A DNA stretch of 64,000 bases from Pseudotabrizicola alkalilacus (GTDB lineage Bacteria > Pseudomonadota > Alphaproteobacteria > Rhodobacterales > Rhodobacteraceae), in assembly GCF_003443995.1 (NCBI RefSeq), contig NZ_QWEY01000013.1:35601-99600 (forward strand). The letters are read 5' to 3'. The notes below the pieces were generated by a model, which was not told the DNA's origin, ran no database searches, and was given only the letters and a program-made list of their open reading frames with translations. A program made the position numbers and the translations under genes. Shown here one piece after another: positions 26,755 through 36,506 of the stretch (its first letter is position 1; each line of letters begins with the position of its first letter).

Positions 26755-28011
26755 ATGCCGCTTCTGGTGATGAAATTCGGCGGGACATCCGTGGCAGATC
26801 TGTCACGGATCGAGAATGCCGCGAAAAAGGTGCAGGCCGAAGTGGCCCGGGGCTATGACGTCATCGTCATCGTCAGCGCCATGTCGGGCGAGACCAACCG
26901 CATGGTCGGCTATGTCGAGGGCACGTCAAAGCTGTATGATGCCCGCGAATATGATGCCGTGGTGTCGAGCGGGGAAAATGTCACCGCCGGGCTGATGGCG
27001 CTGCGCCTGCAGGAAATGGATATTCCCGCCCGCAGCTGGCAGGGCTGGCAGGTGCCGATCAACACCACTTCGGCGCATGGCTCGGCCCGGTTCATCGACA
27101 TTCCGCGCGCCAATATCGACGCCAAGTTTGCCGAAGGTTTCAAGGTCGCCGTGGTCGCGGGCTTTCAGGGCATTTCTGCCGAAGGCCGCATCACCACGCT
27201 GGGCCGGGGCGGATCGGACACCACCGCCGTCGCCTTTGCCGCCGCCTTCGGCGCCGAGCGCTGCGACATCTACACGGATGTTGACGGCATCTACACCACC
27301 GACCCGCGGATCTCTTCCAAAGCGCGCAAGCTGGAAAAGATCGCGTTCGAGGAAATGCTGGAACTGGCCTCGCTCGGGGCCAAGGTGCTGCAAACCCGCT
27401 CGGTCGAACTGGCGATGCGCTACAAGGTGCGGCTGCGCGTCCTGTCCTCGTTCGAGGACACCGATGAGAACTCTGGAACCCTGGTCTGCGACGAGGATGA
27501 AATCATGGAATCGAAAGTCGTCTCTGGCGTGGCCTATAGCCGCGATGAAGCGAAAATGACGCTGGTGACGGTCGAGGACCGCCCCGGCGTCGCCTCGGCG
27601 ATCTTTGGCCCGCTCGCCGATGCGGGGGTGAACGTCGATATGATCGTTCAGAACATCTCCGAGAAAAACTACGGCAACCACAGTGGCGCGGTGACCGACA
27701 TGACCTTTTCGGTCCCGGTCAATCAGGTCGCCCGCGCGCAAAAAGCGATGGAAGAGGCCCGCGCCGCCGGGAGCATCATGTATGACGAGCTGATTTCCGA
27801 TACCGATGTGGCCAAGGTCTCGGTCGTCGGCATCGGCATGCGCAGCCAGGTCGGCGTTGCCGCCAAGATGTTCAAGGCCCTCGCTGCCGAGAACATCAAC
27901 ATCAAGGTCATCGCCACCTCCGAGATCAAGATCTCGGTCCTGATCGACCGCCGCTACATGGAACTGGCCGTGCAGGCGCTGCACGATTGCTTCGAGCTCG
28001 ACAAGGCCTGA
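26755..28011 (+). CDS. lysC: Aspartate kinase
   Basis: Phosphorylates aspartate, the entry to Lys, Met and Thr synthesis. It starts MPLLVMKFGGTSVADLSRI with the KFGGTS nucleotide motif; GRGGSDTTAVA and TDVDGIYTTDPR follow. Two ACT domains make up the C-terminal about 150 residues, the usual site of feedback inhibition by Lys and Thr. The ATG at 26755 has GGGGAGGA upstream. 418 residues, standard. A palindromic repeat pair separates it from purD. Followed after 189 bp by ptsP. Confidence 0.96.
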   Translation: MPLLVMKFGGTSVADLSRIENAAKKVQAEVARGYDVIVIVSAMSGETNRMVGYVEGTSKLYDAREYDAVVSSGENVTAGLMALRLQEMDIPARSWQGWQVPINTTSAHGSARFIDIPRANIDAKFAEGFKVAVVAGFQGISAEGRITTLGRGGSDTTAVAFAAAFGAERCDIYTDVDGIYTTDPRISSKARKLEKIAFEEMLELASLGAKVLQTRSVELAMRYKVRLRVLSSFEDTDENSGTLVCDEDEIMESKVVSGVAYSRDEAKMTLVTVEDRPGVASAIFGPLADAGVNVDMIVQNISEKNYGNHSGAVTDMTFSVPVNQVARAQKAMEEARAAGSIMYDELISDTDVAKVSVVGIGMRSQVGVAAKMFKALAAENINIKVIATSEIKISVLIDRRYMELAVQALHDCFELDKA

Positions 28012-28200
28012 GGCGCATCCACGCCCCCGCCGCCGGAACGCCGCGCTTTCCGGCGGTTGCATGTCGCACCCGCCTGCAACTGCCAGCTTTTCAGGCATTC
28101 GCCCGCCGCAGCCGCGCCATGCCGCGATGCGGCGAGTTTCTCCCCTCCCCTTTCACCTGTGCCTCGCCTATAGAGGGCACAAGTCAGAGGATGCCCCACA

Positions 28201-30444
28201 ATGCCCGAACGGTCGGAAAGTGACAGCCGCAAACTCTTGCGCCGCCTGCGCGATGTGCTGGGCGCGCAATCCAAAGGGCAGGAGCGGCTGGACCAGATCA
28301 CCCATCTGATCGCCGATTCGATGCACACCGAAGTCTGCTCGATCTATCTGTTCCGCGACCCTGAAACGCTGGAACTCTGCGCCACCGAAGGGCTCAAGGC
28401 GGAATCGGTCCACCAGACCCGGATGAAGCTGGGCGAAGGTCTGGTCGGGCGCGTGGCGCGCACCAACACGCCTGTCAACACCGCCGATGCCCCCGCCGAA
28501 AAGGGCTTTCGCTACATGCCCGAAACCGGGGAGGAGATTTACTCCAGCTTCCTTGGCGTGCCGATCCAGCGGGTCGGCGAAAAACTGGGCGTGCTGGTGG
28601 TGCAATCCAAAACCGCGCGGCAGTTTTCCGATGACGAGATCTATGCGCTCGAAGTCGTCGCCATGGTGCTGGCCGAAATGACCGAACTCGGGGCGTTCAC
28701 CAGCGATGAAGACGGCATGCGCGCCCTACACCGCCAGCCGGTGATGTTCCACGGTGCCACCGGGCAGGAAGGCGCGGCCGAGGGCAATGTCTGGCTGCAC
28801 GAGCCGCGCGTGGTGGTGACCAATCCGGTCGCGGATGACCCGCTGACCGAGATTGACCGCATCCGCGAAGCGGTGGGTCAGCTGCGCGTGTCGGTCGATG
28901 ACCTGTTGTCCGCCGAAAGCCTTGATAAAGACCAGAAACAGGTGCTCGAAGCCTACCGGATGTTTGCCAATTCGCGCGGCTGGCTGCGCCGGATGGAAGA
29001 AGACATTCAGAACGGCCTGTCCGCCGAAGCCGCCGTGGAAAAAGAACAATCCGCCGCCCGCGCACGGCTGGAACAGGTGCCCGACGCTTACCTGCGCGAA
29101 CGCCTGCATGATCTGGACGACCTGTCGAACCGGCTCTTGCGCATCCTGACCGGACAGGGCGCCGATACCGGGGCCGAGATGCCGGAAAACCCGGTGCTGG
29201 TGGCGCGCAACATCGGCCCGGCAGAGCTGCTGGAATATGGCCGCAAGCTGCGCGGCGTGGTACTGGAGGAAGGCTCGGTCGGCAGCCACGCTGCCATCGT
29301 CGCCCGCGCGCTCGCGATTCCGCTGGTGATCCACGCCCGCCGGGTGACGACCGAGGCGCTGAACGGCGACCATATCCTTGTCGATGGCGATCAGGGCATC
29401 GCCCATCTGCGGCCCGAGGAAACCGTGGCCCGCGCCTTCCGTGACAAGATCGCCATGCAGACAGAGGCACAGGCGCGCTATGCCTCGCTGCGCGATCTGC
29501 CCGCCACCACAAAATGCGGCACCACCATCGGTCTGCACATGAATGCCGGGCTGATGGCGGATCTGCCCAGCCTGGCCGGTTCAGGCGCCGATGGCGTCGG
29601 CCTGTTCCGCACCGAACTGCAGTTTCTGGTGCGCAACAAGATGCCGCGGCGCGCCGAACTGGCCGGGCTGTACGCACGGGTGATGGATGCGGCGCAGGGC
29701 AGGCGCGTGGCCTTCCGCACTCTTGACATCGGGTCCGACAAGGTGCTGCCCTATATGAAGCCCAATGACGAACCCAACCCCGCCATGGGCTGGCGTGCGA
29801 TCCGGGTCGGCCTCGACAAACCCGGCGTGTTGCGCATGCAGATTCAGGCGCTGCTGCGCGCCAGCGATGGCCGCCCGCTGACGGTGATGTTCCCCTTCAT
29901 CTCGGAGTTTTCCGAATTTCAGCAGGCCCGCGCCCATGTCCTGCGCGAGGTGCACCGCGAACGCTCGCTTGGGCATGTGGTGCCGGATCAGCTGGAAATC
30001 GGCGCGATGCTGGAAACCCCCAGCCTGGCCTTTGCGCCACAGGCGTTTTTCGAGCTGACCGATTTCATCTCGATCGGCGGCAATGACCTCAAGCAGTTCT
30101 TTTTCGCCGCCGACCGCGAAAACGAACGGGTCCGCCGCCGCTATGACATGCTCAACCTGTCGTTTCTCGGCTTTCTCGAACAGATCATCGCCCGCTGTGC
30201 CAGCTATGGCACCCCGCTGTCGTTCTGCGGCGAAGATGCGGGCCGCCCGGTCGAGGCGCTGGCACTGGCAGCACTCGGCTTGAAAACCCTGTCGATGCGC
30301 CCTGCCTCGATTGGGCCGGTCAAATCGCTTTTGCGCCGGATCGACCTGGCGCAGGTGCGCGCCGTGATTGAGCAGGCCCGCGCCGATGGGGACGACAGCG
30401 CCCGCCCCGCCCTGATGGAGTTTCTGTCCACCCGGATCGACTGA
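28201..30444 (+). CDS. ptsP: PTS-Ntr enzyme I (phosphoenolpyruvate-protein phosphotransferase)
   Basis: A 747-residue EI-Ntr: N-terminal GAF sensor (about 20-160), EI helical domain, phosphohistidine domain (EGSVGSHAAIVARALAIPLV) and PEP-binding barrel (GADGVGLFRTELQF, TLDIGSDKVLPY, MLETPSLAF, SIGGNDLKQFFFAADREN, FCGEDAGRPVEA). It passes phosphate from PEP to NPr and EIIA-Ntr, a regulatory relay tied to nitrogen and potassium status. The GAF domain in relatives binds glutamine. lysC-ptsP is a known alphaproteobacterial neighbourhood. Start: ATG 28201. Confidence 0.95.
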   Translation: MPERSESDSRKLLRRLRDVLGAQSKGQERLDQITHLIADSMHTEVCSIYLFRDPETLELCATEGLKAESVHQTRMKLGEGLVGRVARTNTPVNTADAPAEKGFRYMPETGEEIYSSFLGVPIQRVGEKLGVLVVQSKTARQFSDDEIYALEVVAMVLAEMTELGAFTSDEDGMRALHRQPVMFHGATGQEGAAEGNVWLHEPRVVVTNPVADDPLTEIDRIREAVGQLRVSVDDLLSAESLDKDQKQVLEAYRMFANSRGWLRRMEEDIQNGLSAEAAVEKEQSAARARLEQVPDAYLRERLHDLDDLSNRLLRILTGQGADTGAEMPENPVLVARNIGPAELLEYGRKLRGVVLEEGSVGSHAAIVARALAIPLVIHARRVTTEALNGDHILVDGDQGIAHLRPEETVARAFRDKIAMQTEAQARYASLRDLPATTKCGTTIGLHMNAGLMADLPSLAGSGADGVGLFRTELQFLVRNKMPRRAELAGLYARVMDAAQGRRVAFRTLDIGSDKVLPYMKPNDEPNPAMGWRAIRVGLDKPGVLRMQIQALLRASDGRPLTVMFPFISEFSEFQQARAHVLREVHRERSLGHVVPDQLEIGAMLETPSLAFAPQAFFELTDFISIGGNDLKQFFFAADRENERVRRRYDMLNLSFLGFLEQIIARCASYGTPLSFCGEDAGRPVEALALAALGLKTLSMRPASIGPVKSLLRRIDLAQVRAVIEQARADGDDSARPALMEFLSTRID

Positions 30445-30470
30445 ACCTGACCGGCACGGCCCGGCTCGCT

Positions 30471-30503
30471 CATTTTCTGTCTTCAAGTATCCCCGCCGGA
30501 GGC
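30471..30503 (+). repeat. 3'-end repeat core, copy F
   Basis: CATTTTCTGTC then TTCAAGTATCC, followed by CCGCCGGAGGC, 27 bp after the ptsP stop. Confidence 0.7.
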
Positions 30504-30567
30504 ATCCGCTTGCCGGTTGGCCGCAGGCCAGAGGCGAGCTAAAAAACAACGCGGCGCAGCCGCTCCT

Positions 30568-31344
30568 TCAGATCCCCGCCCGCAGGCGCGGTGCCGCCAC
30601 GGCGGTGCGGAAATCGGCCAGCACCTGCTCTGCCCCATGGGTCTGCGACAGCCGCAGCAGCGCAAACCGCACCCGCGCGATCTCGGAGTAATAGGTCAGA
30701 AACGCCGCATTCAGCGCCGCCCCGGTCACCGCGCCGATCACCGGAATCGCCTGCGCCGCCAGCTTTTGCCCCAAGGCCGTTGCCAGCTTGGGCGCCACGC
30801 TGGCGATCACCTTCTGCACCGCAGGCCCGGTCAGCGTCAGCCGGGCGGAAAAGAAGCTGGTGTTGATCCCGTCATCCTCGGCCAGCGGGCTGCCCGCGCC
30901 GAACACCCGGATGCACTCCGCCCGGATTGCCGGGTCATCGGGGTCAAACCCCTCGGCCCGCGCCGCCTGCCGGATCGCATGCAGGATCACCGTCACCGTC
31001 ACCGGCAGTTCGGCCAGCGCGGTGGCCAGCCCCCCGGCCCCGCCCGCCGCCCCGGTCGCCATCGCGGCAAACAGCGGCCCGCGCGTGCCGGTGTCGGGCA
31101 AGCGGTCGCCCTGCCCCGCCACGGTCATCGCCGCCGACAGCGCCTGCGCCACCACCCGCTCGATCTGGGTGCGATAGACCTGCGGCACCAGCGCCATCTG
31201 CTTTTCCAGCGTGCCGCCCAGCCGGTTGACCATGGCCATCACCGGCCCGTTGGCGCGCTTGTGCCGCGCCGCAAGCGCGCGGATCTCCGGCGACAGATCA
31301 CCGGGCGGCACAATGGAGGACAGATCAGCGGGCAAGGGTTCCAT
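30568..31344 (-). CDS. EcsC family protein
   Basis: A 258-residue protein of the EcsC family, whose Bacillus namesake is part of the EcsABC transport/secretion locus; its molecular role is unclear. Visible features: a central Gly/Ala-rich block (AAMATGAAGGAGGLATALAELPVTVTVILHAI) and, near the C-terminus, AIPVIGAVTGAALNAAFLTYYSEIARVRFAL, which is typical of EcsC. Mostly helical and amphipathic, with no signal peptide. It converges on ptsP across a repeat element. Confidence 0.82.
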   Translation of the reverse strand: MEPLPADLSSIVPPGDLSPEIRALAARHKRANGPVMAMVNRLGGTLEKQMALVPQVYRTQIERVVAQALSAAMTVAGQGDRLPDTGTRGPLFAAMATGAAGGAGGLATALAELPVTVTVILHAIRQAARAEGFDPDDPAIRAECIRVFGAGSPLAEDDGINTSFFSARLTLTGPAVQKVIASVAPKLATALGQKLAAQAIPVIGAVTGAALNAAFLTYYSEIARVRFALLRLSQTHGAEQVLADFRTAVAAPRLRAGI

Positions 31345-31397
31345 ACCGCATGATATGGGGGGAAACCGGCGCGGCGCAATGGCCCGCCCACCCCGCT

Positions 31398-31461
31398 CAG
31401 GTGGCTTTCGTGACCGCGCCCGCCACCGTCAGGTGGCTTTCGTCACTGCGCCCGTCACCCG
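31398..31461. repeat. Imperfect 32-bp tandem duplication at the GNAT 3' end
   Basis: Units 31398-31429 and 31430-31461, about 27 of 32 bases equal, both starting CAGGTGGCTTTCGT. One unit encodes the end of the GNAT protein; the other lies just past its stop. Confidence 0.8.
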
Positions 31462-31914
31462 GTCCCATGCCCCGGCCTTCAGCGCCAGCCCCAGCACCCG
31501 GTCCGGGTTGGTCGGCGGCGGCATCACCACGCCCTCCAGCTTGCGAAAGCCAAAGCGCCCGTAATAGGGCGCATCCCCCACCAGCAACACCCGCTCCCAC
31601 CCCAGCCGCCGGGCCTGCGCCAGACTTTCGTTGATCAAAAGCCCGCCAAGACCCTCGCCCTGCCGGGTCGGGTGTACCGCAATCGGCCCCAGCAGCAGCA
31701 CATCCTGCCCGCCAACCAGGGCCGGCCAATAGCGGATCACCGCCGCCAGCGTGCCATCGGCATCGCGCAAGGTCAGGCACAGCGCCGCCACCGTCGGCAC
31801 CCCGTCGCGCAGACGGTAAGATGACAGCGCAGTGCGACCGGGCGCAAAGCACAGGTCATACAGCGCCTCCACCTCCCACCAATCGGCTTCGGTCTCTTCC
31901 TCCAGCTTGTACAC
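31429..31914 (-). CDS. GNAT-family N-acetyltransferase
   Basis: An acetyltransferase of the GNAT fold: CoA-binding motif A is VHPTRQGEGLGGLLI and the acidic/aromatic end motif is GDAPYYGRFGFRKLEGV. Substrate unknown. The likely start is the GTG at 31914 (VYKLEEE), with GAGGG about 9 nt upstream, giving 161 residues; an upstream TTG at 31965 has its GAGGG too close. The last codons (VTGAVTKAT then TGA) lie inside one unit of an imperfect 32-bp tandem duplication that continues past the stop. Confidence 0.82.
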   Translation of the reverse strand: MYKLEEETEADWWEVEALYDLCFAPGRTALSSYRLRDGVPTVAALCLTLRDADGTLAAVIRYWPALVGGQDVLLLGPIAVHPTRQGEGLGGLLINESLAQARRLGWERVLLVGDAPYYGRFGFRKLEGVVMPPPTNPDRVLGLALKAGAWDRVTGAVTKAT

Positions 31915-32035
31915 CCGGACAAACCCTCGCGCTAAATCCCCGGAACCACGGGCGATTCCCCGCAAACCCTCGTGACATGCGCCCGTAACATGCGTTTATG
32001 TCAGGTTCAAATCACTGTTCCCAAAGGACCGCCGC

Positions 32036-32620
32036 ATGTTCTACCGCCCCGAAGATGGCCACGGCCTGCCGCACAACCCGTTCAACGCCATCGTCACCCC
32101 GCGCCCGATCGGCTGGATCTCCACCACCGGAAGTCAGGGCGACAACCTCGCCCCCTATTCCTTTTTCAACGCCGTGGCCTATGTCCCGCCGCAGGTGATG
32201 TTTGCCAGCACCGGGGCCAAGGACAGCCTGAACAATCTGCGCGAAACCGGGGTGTTTGCGGTCAATATCGTCGGGGCCGACATGCTGGACGCGATGAGCG
32301 CAACCTCTGCCAACCTGCCGCGTGACCGTGATGAATTTACCGCCGCCGGGGTGGCAAAAGCTGCCTGCACCACCATAACCTGCCCCCGCGTCGCCGATGC
32401 CCCCGCCACGCTGGAATGTGTGGTCAGCCAGATCATCGAGCTGAAAGGCCGCGACAATTTCCTGATTCTGGGCGAGGTGACCGGCATTCACCTGCGCGAT
32501 GACTGCGTGGTGGACGGCCGCTTTGACCCGTCCCGCTACCAACCGCTCGCCCGGATGGGCTACCGCGATTATGCCATCGTCACCGAGGTTTTCGAGCACC
32601 TGCGTCCTGGCGACAGCTGA
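32036..32620 (+). CDS. Flavin reductase-like FMN-binding protein
   Basis: A 194-residue flavin-binding split-barrel protein of the flavin reductase-like family (NAIVTPRPIGWISTTGSQGDNLAPYSFFNAVAYVPP, then SLNNLRETGVFAVNIV). Relatives reduce FMN for two-component oxygenases or are electron carriers of unknown partner. AAAGGA precedes the ATG. Divergent from the GNAT gene and followed by cpdB after 129 bp. Confidence 0.87.
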   Translation: MFYRPEDGHGLPHNPFNAIVTPRPIGWISTTGSQGDNLAPYSFFNAVAYVPPQVMFASTGAKDSLNNLRETGVFAVNIVGADMLDAMSATSANLPRDRDEFTAAGVAKAACTTITCPRVADAPATLECVVSQIIELKGRDNFLILGEVTGIHLRDDCVVDGRFDPSRYQPLARMGYRDYAIVTEVFEHLRPGDS

Positions 32621-32749
32621 AGCGGGGGGCAACGGCCCAGCGCCGCACCGGCACTCTGACGCGCAACCCACAGATGAGTCTTGCGCGCAAAGCTGTTACA
32701 TTGGCAGGATAGATGACAGCGAAACTCCCCGAACCGATGAGGTTACCCC

Positions 32750-34714
32750 ATGATCGCCCTGTCCCGCCGTCAGTTCCTGCTGACCTCCACCGCTGGCAGC
32801 CTCGTGGCGCTGCACCCCTTTGCCGCGCGCGCCCAGGCGGGTCAGGCGCATCTGCGGATTCTGGCGACCACCGACCTGCACTGCCACGTGCAACCCTATG
32901 ATTATTATGCCGACAAGCCGAATGACACCATGGGTCTGGCCCGCACCGCCAGCCTGATCGCCGCCGTCCGGGCCGAGGCTGGCAACAGTATCACCGTCGA
33001 CAATGGCGATTACATGCAGGGCAACCCGATGGCCGATTTCATCGCCTATTCGCGCGGCATGAAAGAGGGCGATCTGCATCCGGTGATTGCGGGCATGAAC
33101 GCGCTCGGCTTTGATGCGGGCACGCTGGGCAACCATGAATTCAACTACGGCCTGCCCTTCCTCGATCTGGTCAACGCCCGCGCCGATTTCCCCGTGCTCT
33201 GCGCCAACGTCGCCAAAACCCTTGGCGCCACCCCGCGCGAAGATGACCTTTATGCCCCGCCCTACGCCATCCTCGACCGCGAGCTGACCGACGGCAGCGG
33301 CGCGAAACTGCCGATCCGCATCGGCCTGATCGGCTTTGTCCCGCCGCAGATCCTGCAATGGGACCGCAGCCATCTGGACGGCAAGGTGCAGGTGCGTGAC
33401 ATCGTGCAGGCGGCGCAAGCCTGGGTGCCGCAGATCCGCGAAGAGGGTGCCGATATCGTCATCGCGCTCTGCCACTCCGGCATCGACGCAGGCCCCTATG
33501 CCGAGGGCATGGAAAACGCCGCCCTCCACCTTGCCGGGGTCGAAGGCATCGACGCGCTGGTCACCGGCCACCACCACCGCCAGTTCCCCGGCACCGATTT
33601 TGAGGGCGAGGGCATCGACAACACCGCAGGCACCCTGCGCGGCAAACCCGCCGTGATGCCCGGTTTCTGGGGCAGCCACATGGGGCTGATCGACCTGATG
33701 CTGACCCATGACAGCGGCACCTGGACCGTCGCCGCCCACGAATCCACCCTGCGCCCGATTTATGAGCGGCTCGAAGACCGCTCCATCAAACCTCTGGCCG
33801 AGGACTTCGCCCCGGCGATCGAGGCCACCGCCCAGACCCACGCCGACACCCTCGCCTATGTAAGGGCCGAGGTCGGCCAGACCTCCGCCCCCCTGCACAG
33901 CTATTTCGCGCTGGTCGCCGATGACCCTTCGGTGCAGATCGTCAGCCTTGCCCAAACCTGGTACGTGGCCCAACTCCTGCAAGGCACCGAACACGCAGAC
34001 CTGCCCATCCTCTCCGCCGCCGCCCCGTTCAAGGCGGGCGGGCGCGGCGGGCCGGAGTATTACACCGATGTCGCCGTGGGGCCTGTGGCCATCAAGAACG
34101 TGGCCGACCTCTACCTCTACCCCAACACCCTGCAAGCCGTGCGCATCACCGGCGCGCAGCTGAAAGACTGGCTGGAGCGCAGCGCCGGGATCTTCAACCA
34201 GATCACCCCCGGCGCAGCCGATCAGCCGCTGATCAACCCCGCCTTCCCCAGCTACAATTTCGACGTGATCGACGGCGTCACCTATCAGATCGACCTGACC
34301 CAGCCCTCGAAATACGACAGCGACGGCGTGCTGGTGGACGACACAGCCAACCGCATTACCAACCTGCTGCACAATGGCCAGCCCGTTGATCCGGCAGCAG
34401 AATTCATCGTCGCCACCAACAACTACCGCGCAGGCGGCGGCGGCAGCTTCCCCGGCACGGGTGCCAGCACCACCATCCTGCAAGCGCCCGACACCAACCG
34501 CGACGTGATCGTGCGCTACATCGTCGATCAGGGCACCATCAGCCCGGCAGCAGACGCCAACTGGAGCTTCGCCCCCGCAGGCGGCGCCACCGTCACCTTC
34601 GACACCGGCCCCAAAGCCACCGCCTATCTGGCCGAGGTGCAAGAGCGTGGCCTGAACGTCGAACCCGCAGGCGACGGCACCGACGGCTTCGCCCGCTTCC
34701 GCATCACGCTGTAA
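32750..34714 (+). CDS. cpdB: 2',3'-cyclic-nucleotide 2'-phosphodiesterase/3'-nucleotidase, periplasmic
   Basis: A 654-residue bifunctional nucleotidase that scavenges phosphate and nucleosides from cyclic and 3' nucleotides in the periplasm. It has a Tat-like signal (SRRQFLLTS then a hydrophobic stretch, cleavage near ARA). Calcineurin-type metallophosphatase motifs follow: ATTDLHCHV, DNGDYMQGNP, GTLGNHEFNYG and VTGHHH. A C-terminal 5'-nucleotidase domain (about 370-600) contains FKAGGRGGPEYYTDV and YRAGGGGSFPGTG. Start ATG 32750, GAGG 8 nt upstream. Converges on the methyltransferase gene. Confidence 0.9.
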   Translation: MIALSRRQFLLTSTAGSLVALHPFAARAQAGQAHLRILATTDLHCHVQPYDYYADKPNDTMGLARTASLIAAVRAEAGNSITVDNGDYMQGNPMADFIAYSRGMKEGDLHPVIAGMNALGFDAGTLGNHEFNYGLPFLDLVNARADFPVLCANVAKTLGATPREDDLYAPPYAILDRELTDGSGAKLPIRIGLIGFVPPQILQWDRSHLDGKVQVRDIVQAAQAWVPQIREEGADIVIALCHSGIDAGPYAEGMENAALHLAGVEGIDALVTGHHHRQFPGTDFEGEGIDNTAGTLRGKPAVMPGFWGSHMGLIDLMLTHDSGTWTVAAHESTLRPIYERLEDRSIKPLAEDFAPAIEATAQTHADTLAYVRAEVGQTSAPLHSYFALVADDPSVQIVSLAQTWYVAQLLQGTEHADLPILSAAAPFKAGGRGGPEYYTDVAVGPVAIKNVADLYLYPNTLQAVRITGAQLKDWLERSAGIFNQITPGAADQPLINPAFPSYNFDVIDGVTYQIDLTQPSKYDSDGVLVDDTANRITNLLHNGQPVDPAAEFIVATNNYRAGGGGSFPGTGASTTILQAPDTNRDVIVRYIVDQGTISPAADANWSFAPAGGATVTFDTGPKATAYLAEVQERGLNVEPAGDGTDGFARFRITL

Positions 34715-34779
34715 CCGCACCCCAAGCCCACCCGGCGCGGTGCGTGCAAGCACACACCCTACCCCCGCCCCCATCGCCT

Positions 34780-34802
34780 CCCCTCCCCCTCGTGGGGAGG
34801 GG
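34780..34802. terminator. GC-rich hairpin between convergent genes
   Basis: CCCCTCCCC, loop CTCGT, GGGGAGGGG: a perfect 9-bp stem in the 154-bp gap between cpdB and the methyltransferase gene. There is no T tract on either strand, so it may block transcription from both sides by structure only, or act as an mRNA 3' stabiliser. A copy of the GTAGGGCGGGG repeat follows at 34831-34852. Confidence 0.5.
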
Positions 34803-34830
34803 CCGGGGGTGGGGGGCACCGGCCCCCGGC

Positions 34831-34852
34831 GTAGGGCGGGGGTCTCCCCGCC
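34831..34852. repeat. GTAGGGCGGGG palindromic repeat, copy 1
   Basis: GTAGGGCGGGGG then TCTCCCCGCC: a short palindrome matching 42586-42607 and the pair around 54665-54720. It lies just after the 3' end of the methyltransferase gene. Confidence 0.6.
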
Positions 34853-34868
34853 ATCGGGCAGAAACTGC

Positions 34869-36506
34869 CTACAGGTCCAGCGCGCCTTGCGCCTTGCTGT
34901 CCACCTCACGCGCGGCACGCTTGAAGCTGTCTTGCCGCAACGCGGGCAGTTTTACCGCCCGGTCCCGCAGCGCAAGCGCCTGCTCGATTGTCACGATCTG
35001 AATCCTTGGCACCGACCCGGCCAGCCCCGGCACCTCGTACTGGCCTGCGCCAGCCGCCTCGGTGATCATTGGCCGTGACGGTTCGGTGAGTGTCAGAAAC
35101 ACCCCGATCTGCGCGCCTTCGCGTTCGATCACACCGCGCAAGTCGCGGATCATCGCGACGCCCACATTGTCGCCAGCCTTGACGCTGACAATCGCCCGCC
35201 CCTCATGCCTGGCCCCAAAGAACAGGTTGCCGTCGATCCCCTTGTCGGCCCCTTTTTTCGACAGGTTGCCGGGCTGCGCATTGATCAACGACAGCGCCCA
35301 TTTCTCGAACTCGAAATAATAATTCTTGTCGTCACGCCCGCGCGCGGCAAGGTTGCGCGCGCCTTCAAGGTCTTGCGGCACGCCATGGGTGATGAACTGC
35401 ACCCCCTCGAACGCATCCCGCAGCCGCTTTTCAATCAAGCCCACGGCCAGATGCGTCACGTCAATGCCAATCCAGTCCCGCCCCAGCTTTTGCGCCGCAT
35501 GAACCGTGGTGCCACAGCCGCAAAACGGATCGAGCACCACATCACCGGGGTTGCTGGAGGCATTCAAAATACGCTCCAGAAGCGCCACGGGTTTCTGGGT
35601 GGGGTAGCCGAGACGTTCCGGGCTAGTGCCACCCAGAAGACCGATATCGGTCCAGACATCCTGTGCAGGTGGACCTTGGAGCTCATCAAAATAGCTTTTG
35701 AGGCGGAGCCGACCATCCTTCTTGGCCGGGTAGTGAAGTCGGTTCTGATTGTCGAGTTCCTGCATACGCTCTCGAGTATACTTCCACCCATTTCCCGGGC
35801 ATTCGTAGACAATTCCGTTTTTAGCCTTGAACGCGTATTGAAGATTGGGACGCACCGCTGGATTTCCGAGGTTCTGCTCTGCCCACCGCCGACCGTCAGA
35901 GTCTTTGAAACGGAAACGCTCTTCGACGTAGCTATCGTCGTATGTTCCATACTGTGTGTTGAACAGAAAGCGATCTGATTTTGTGTAGAAGAAGATTACA
36001 TCATGAACTCGACCGAAGACCTTTGAGTTTCCGTGCGATCCGTATCGCTTCCAAATGATCTCGTTTGTGTAACTCTTCGCCCCAAACACCGCATCCAGCA
36101 AGATCTTCAGGTAATGGCTCGCCGTGGGGTCACAGTGCAGATACAGGCTGCCCGTCGGCTTCAGCACGCGGTGCAGTTCCAGCAATCGCACCGCCATCAT
36201 GGCGAGGTAAGCCATCATGTCATTGTCGCCCAGAAATGACCGCATCGCGCGCAGCATGGTGGCCGCCGCTGCATTGCCGCTGCGCACCACATCGCCAAAG
36301 GCGGCCTCGGCGCTGTCATTCCAGTGCCAGGTATCGTCAAACGCCTCTATCTGCGCGGCGCTGTCAGATCCTGATGGTCCCTTGAACAGCACATTATAGC
36401 TGGCATTGGAATTGAACGGCGGGTCCAGATAGATCAGATCCACCGTCTCATCGCGGATGGAGTCGCGCAGCACGCTCAGGTTATCGCCGTAATACAGATG
36501 GTTCAT
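34869..36506 (-). CDS. Beta-class DNA methyltransferase fused to Mrr-like nuclease domain
   Basis: A 545-residue protein (start ATG 36506, GGGGGGCGGG upstream). The N-terminal part has motif IV first ([11 protein letters not shown], about residue 30); a variable region of about 200 residues follows; then [13 protein letters not shown] and motif [10 protein letters not shown] (about 350). This order marks a beta-class amino-methyltransferase acting on adenine N6 or cytosine N4. The C-terminal about 150 residues contain [17 protein letters not shown] and [11 protein letters not shown], an Mrr-like PD-(D/E)xK fold in which the usual E/Q before the Lys is Ser. It is probably a single-chain restriction-modification or self-guarding enzyme. 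No separate R or S gene is adjacent. The variable part has lower GC. Confidence 0.85.
   Translation of the reverse strand: MNHLYYGDNLSVLRDSIRDETVDLIYLDPPFNSNASYNVLFKGPSGSDSAAQIEAFDDTWHWNDSAEAAFGDVVRSGNAAAATMLRAMRSFLGDNDMMAYLAMMAVRLLELHRVLKPTGSLYLHCDPTASHYLKILLDAVFGAKSYTNEIIWKRYGSHGNSKVFGRVHDVIFFYTKSDRFLFNTQYGTYDDSYVEERFRFKDSDGRRWAEQNLGNPAVRPNLQYAFKAKNGIVYECPGNGWKYTRERMQELDNQNRLHYPAKKDGRLRLKSYFDELQGPPAQDVWTDIGLLGGTSPERLGYPTQKPVALLERILNASSNPGDVVLDPFCGCGTTVHAAQKLGRDWIGIDVTHLAVGLIEKRLRDAFEGVQFITHGVPQDLEGARNLAARGRDDKNYYFEFEKWALSLINAQPGNLSKKGADKGIDGNLFFGARHEGRAIVSVKAGDNVGVAMIRDLRGVIEREGAQIGVFLTLTEPSRPMITEAAGAGQYEVPGLAGSVPRIQIVTIEQALALRDRAVKLPALRQDSFKRAAREVDSKAQGALDL

Noticed and set aside
32696..34918. 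740-codon minus-strand frame opposite cpdB
   Set aside because: Gly/Val/Asp-rich, no ribosome binding site or family motif; cpdB on the plus strand explains the region fully.
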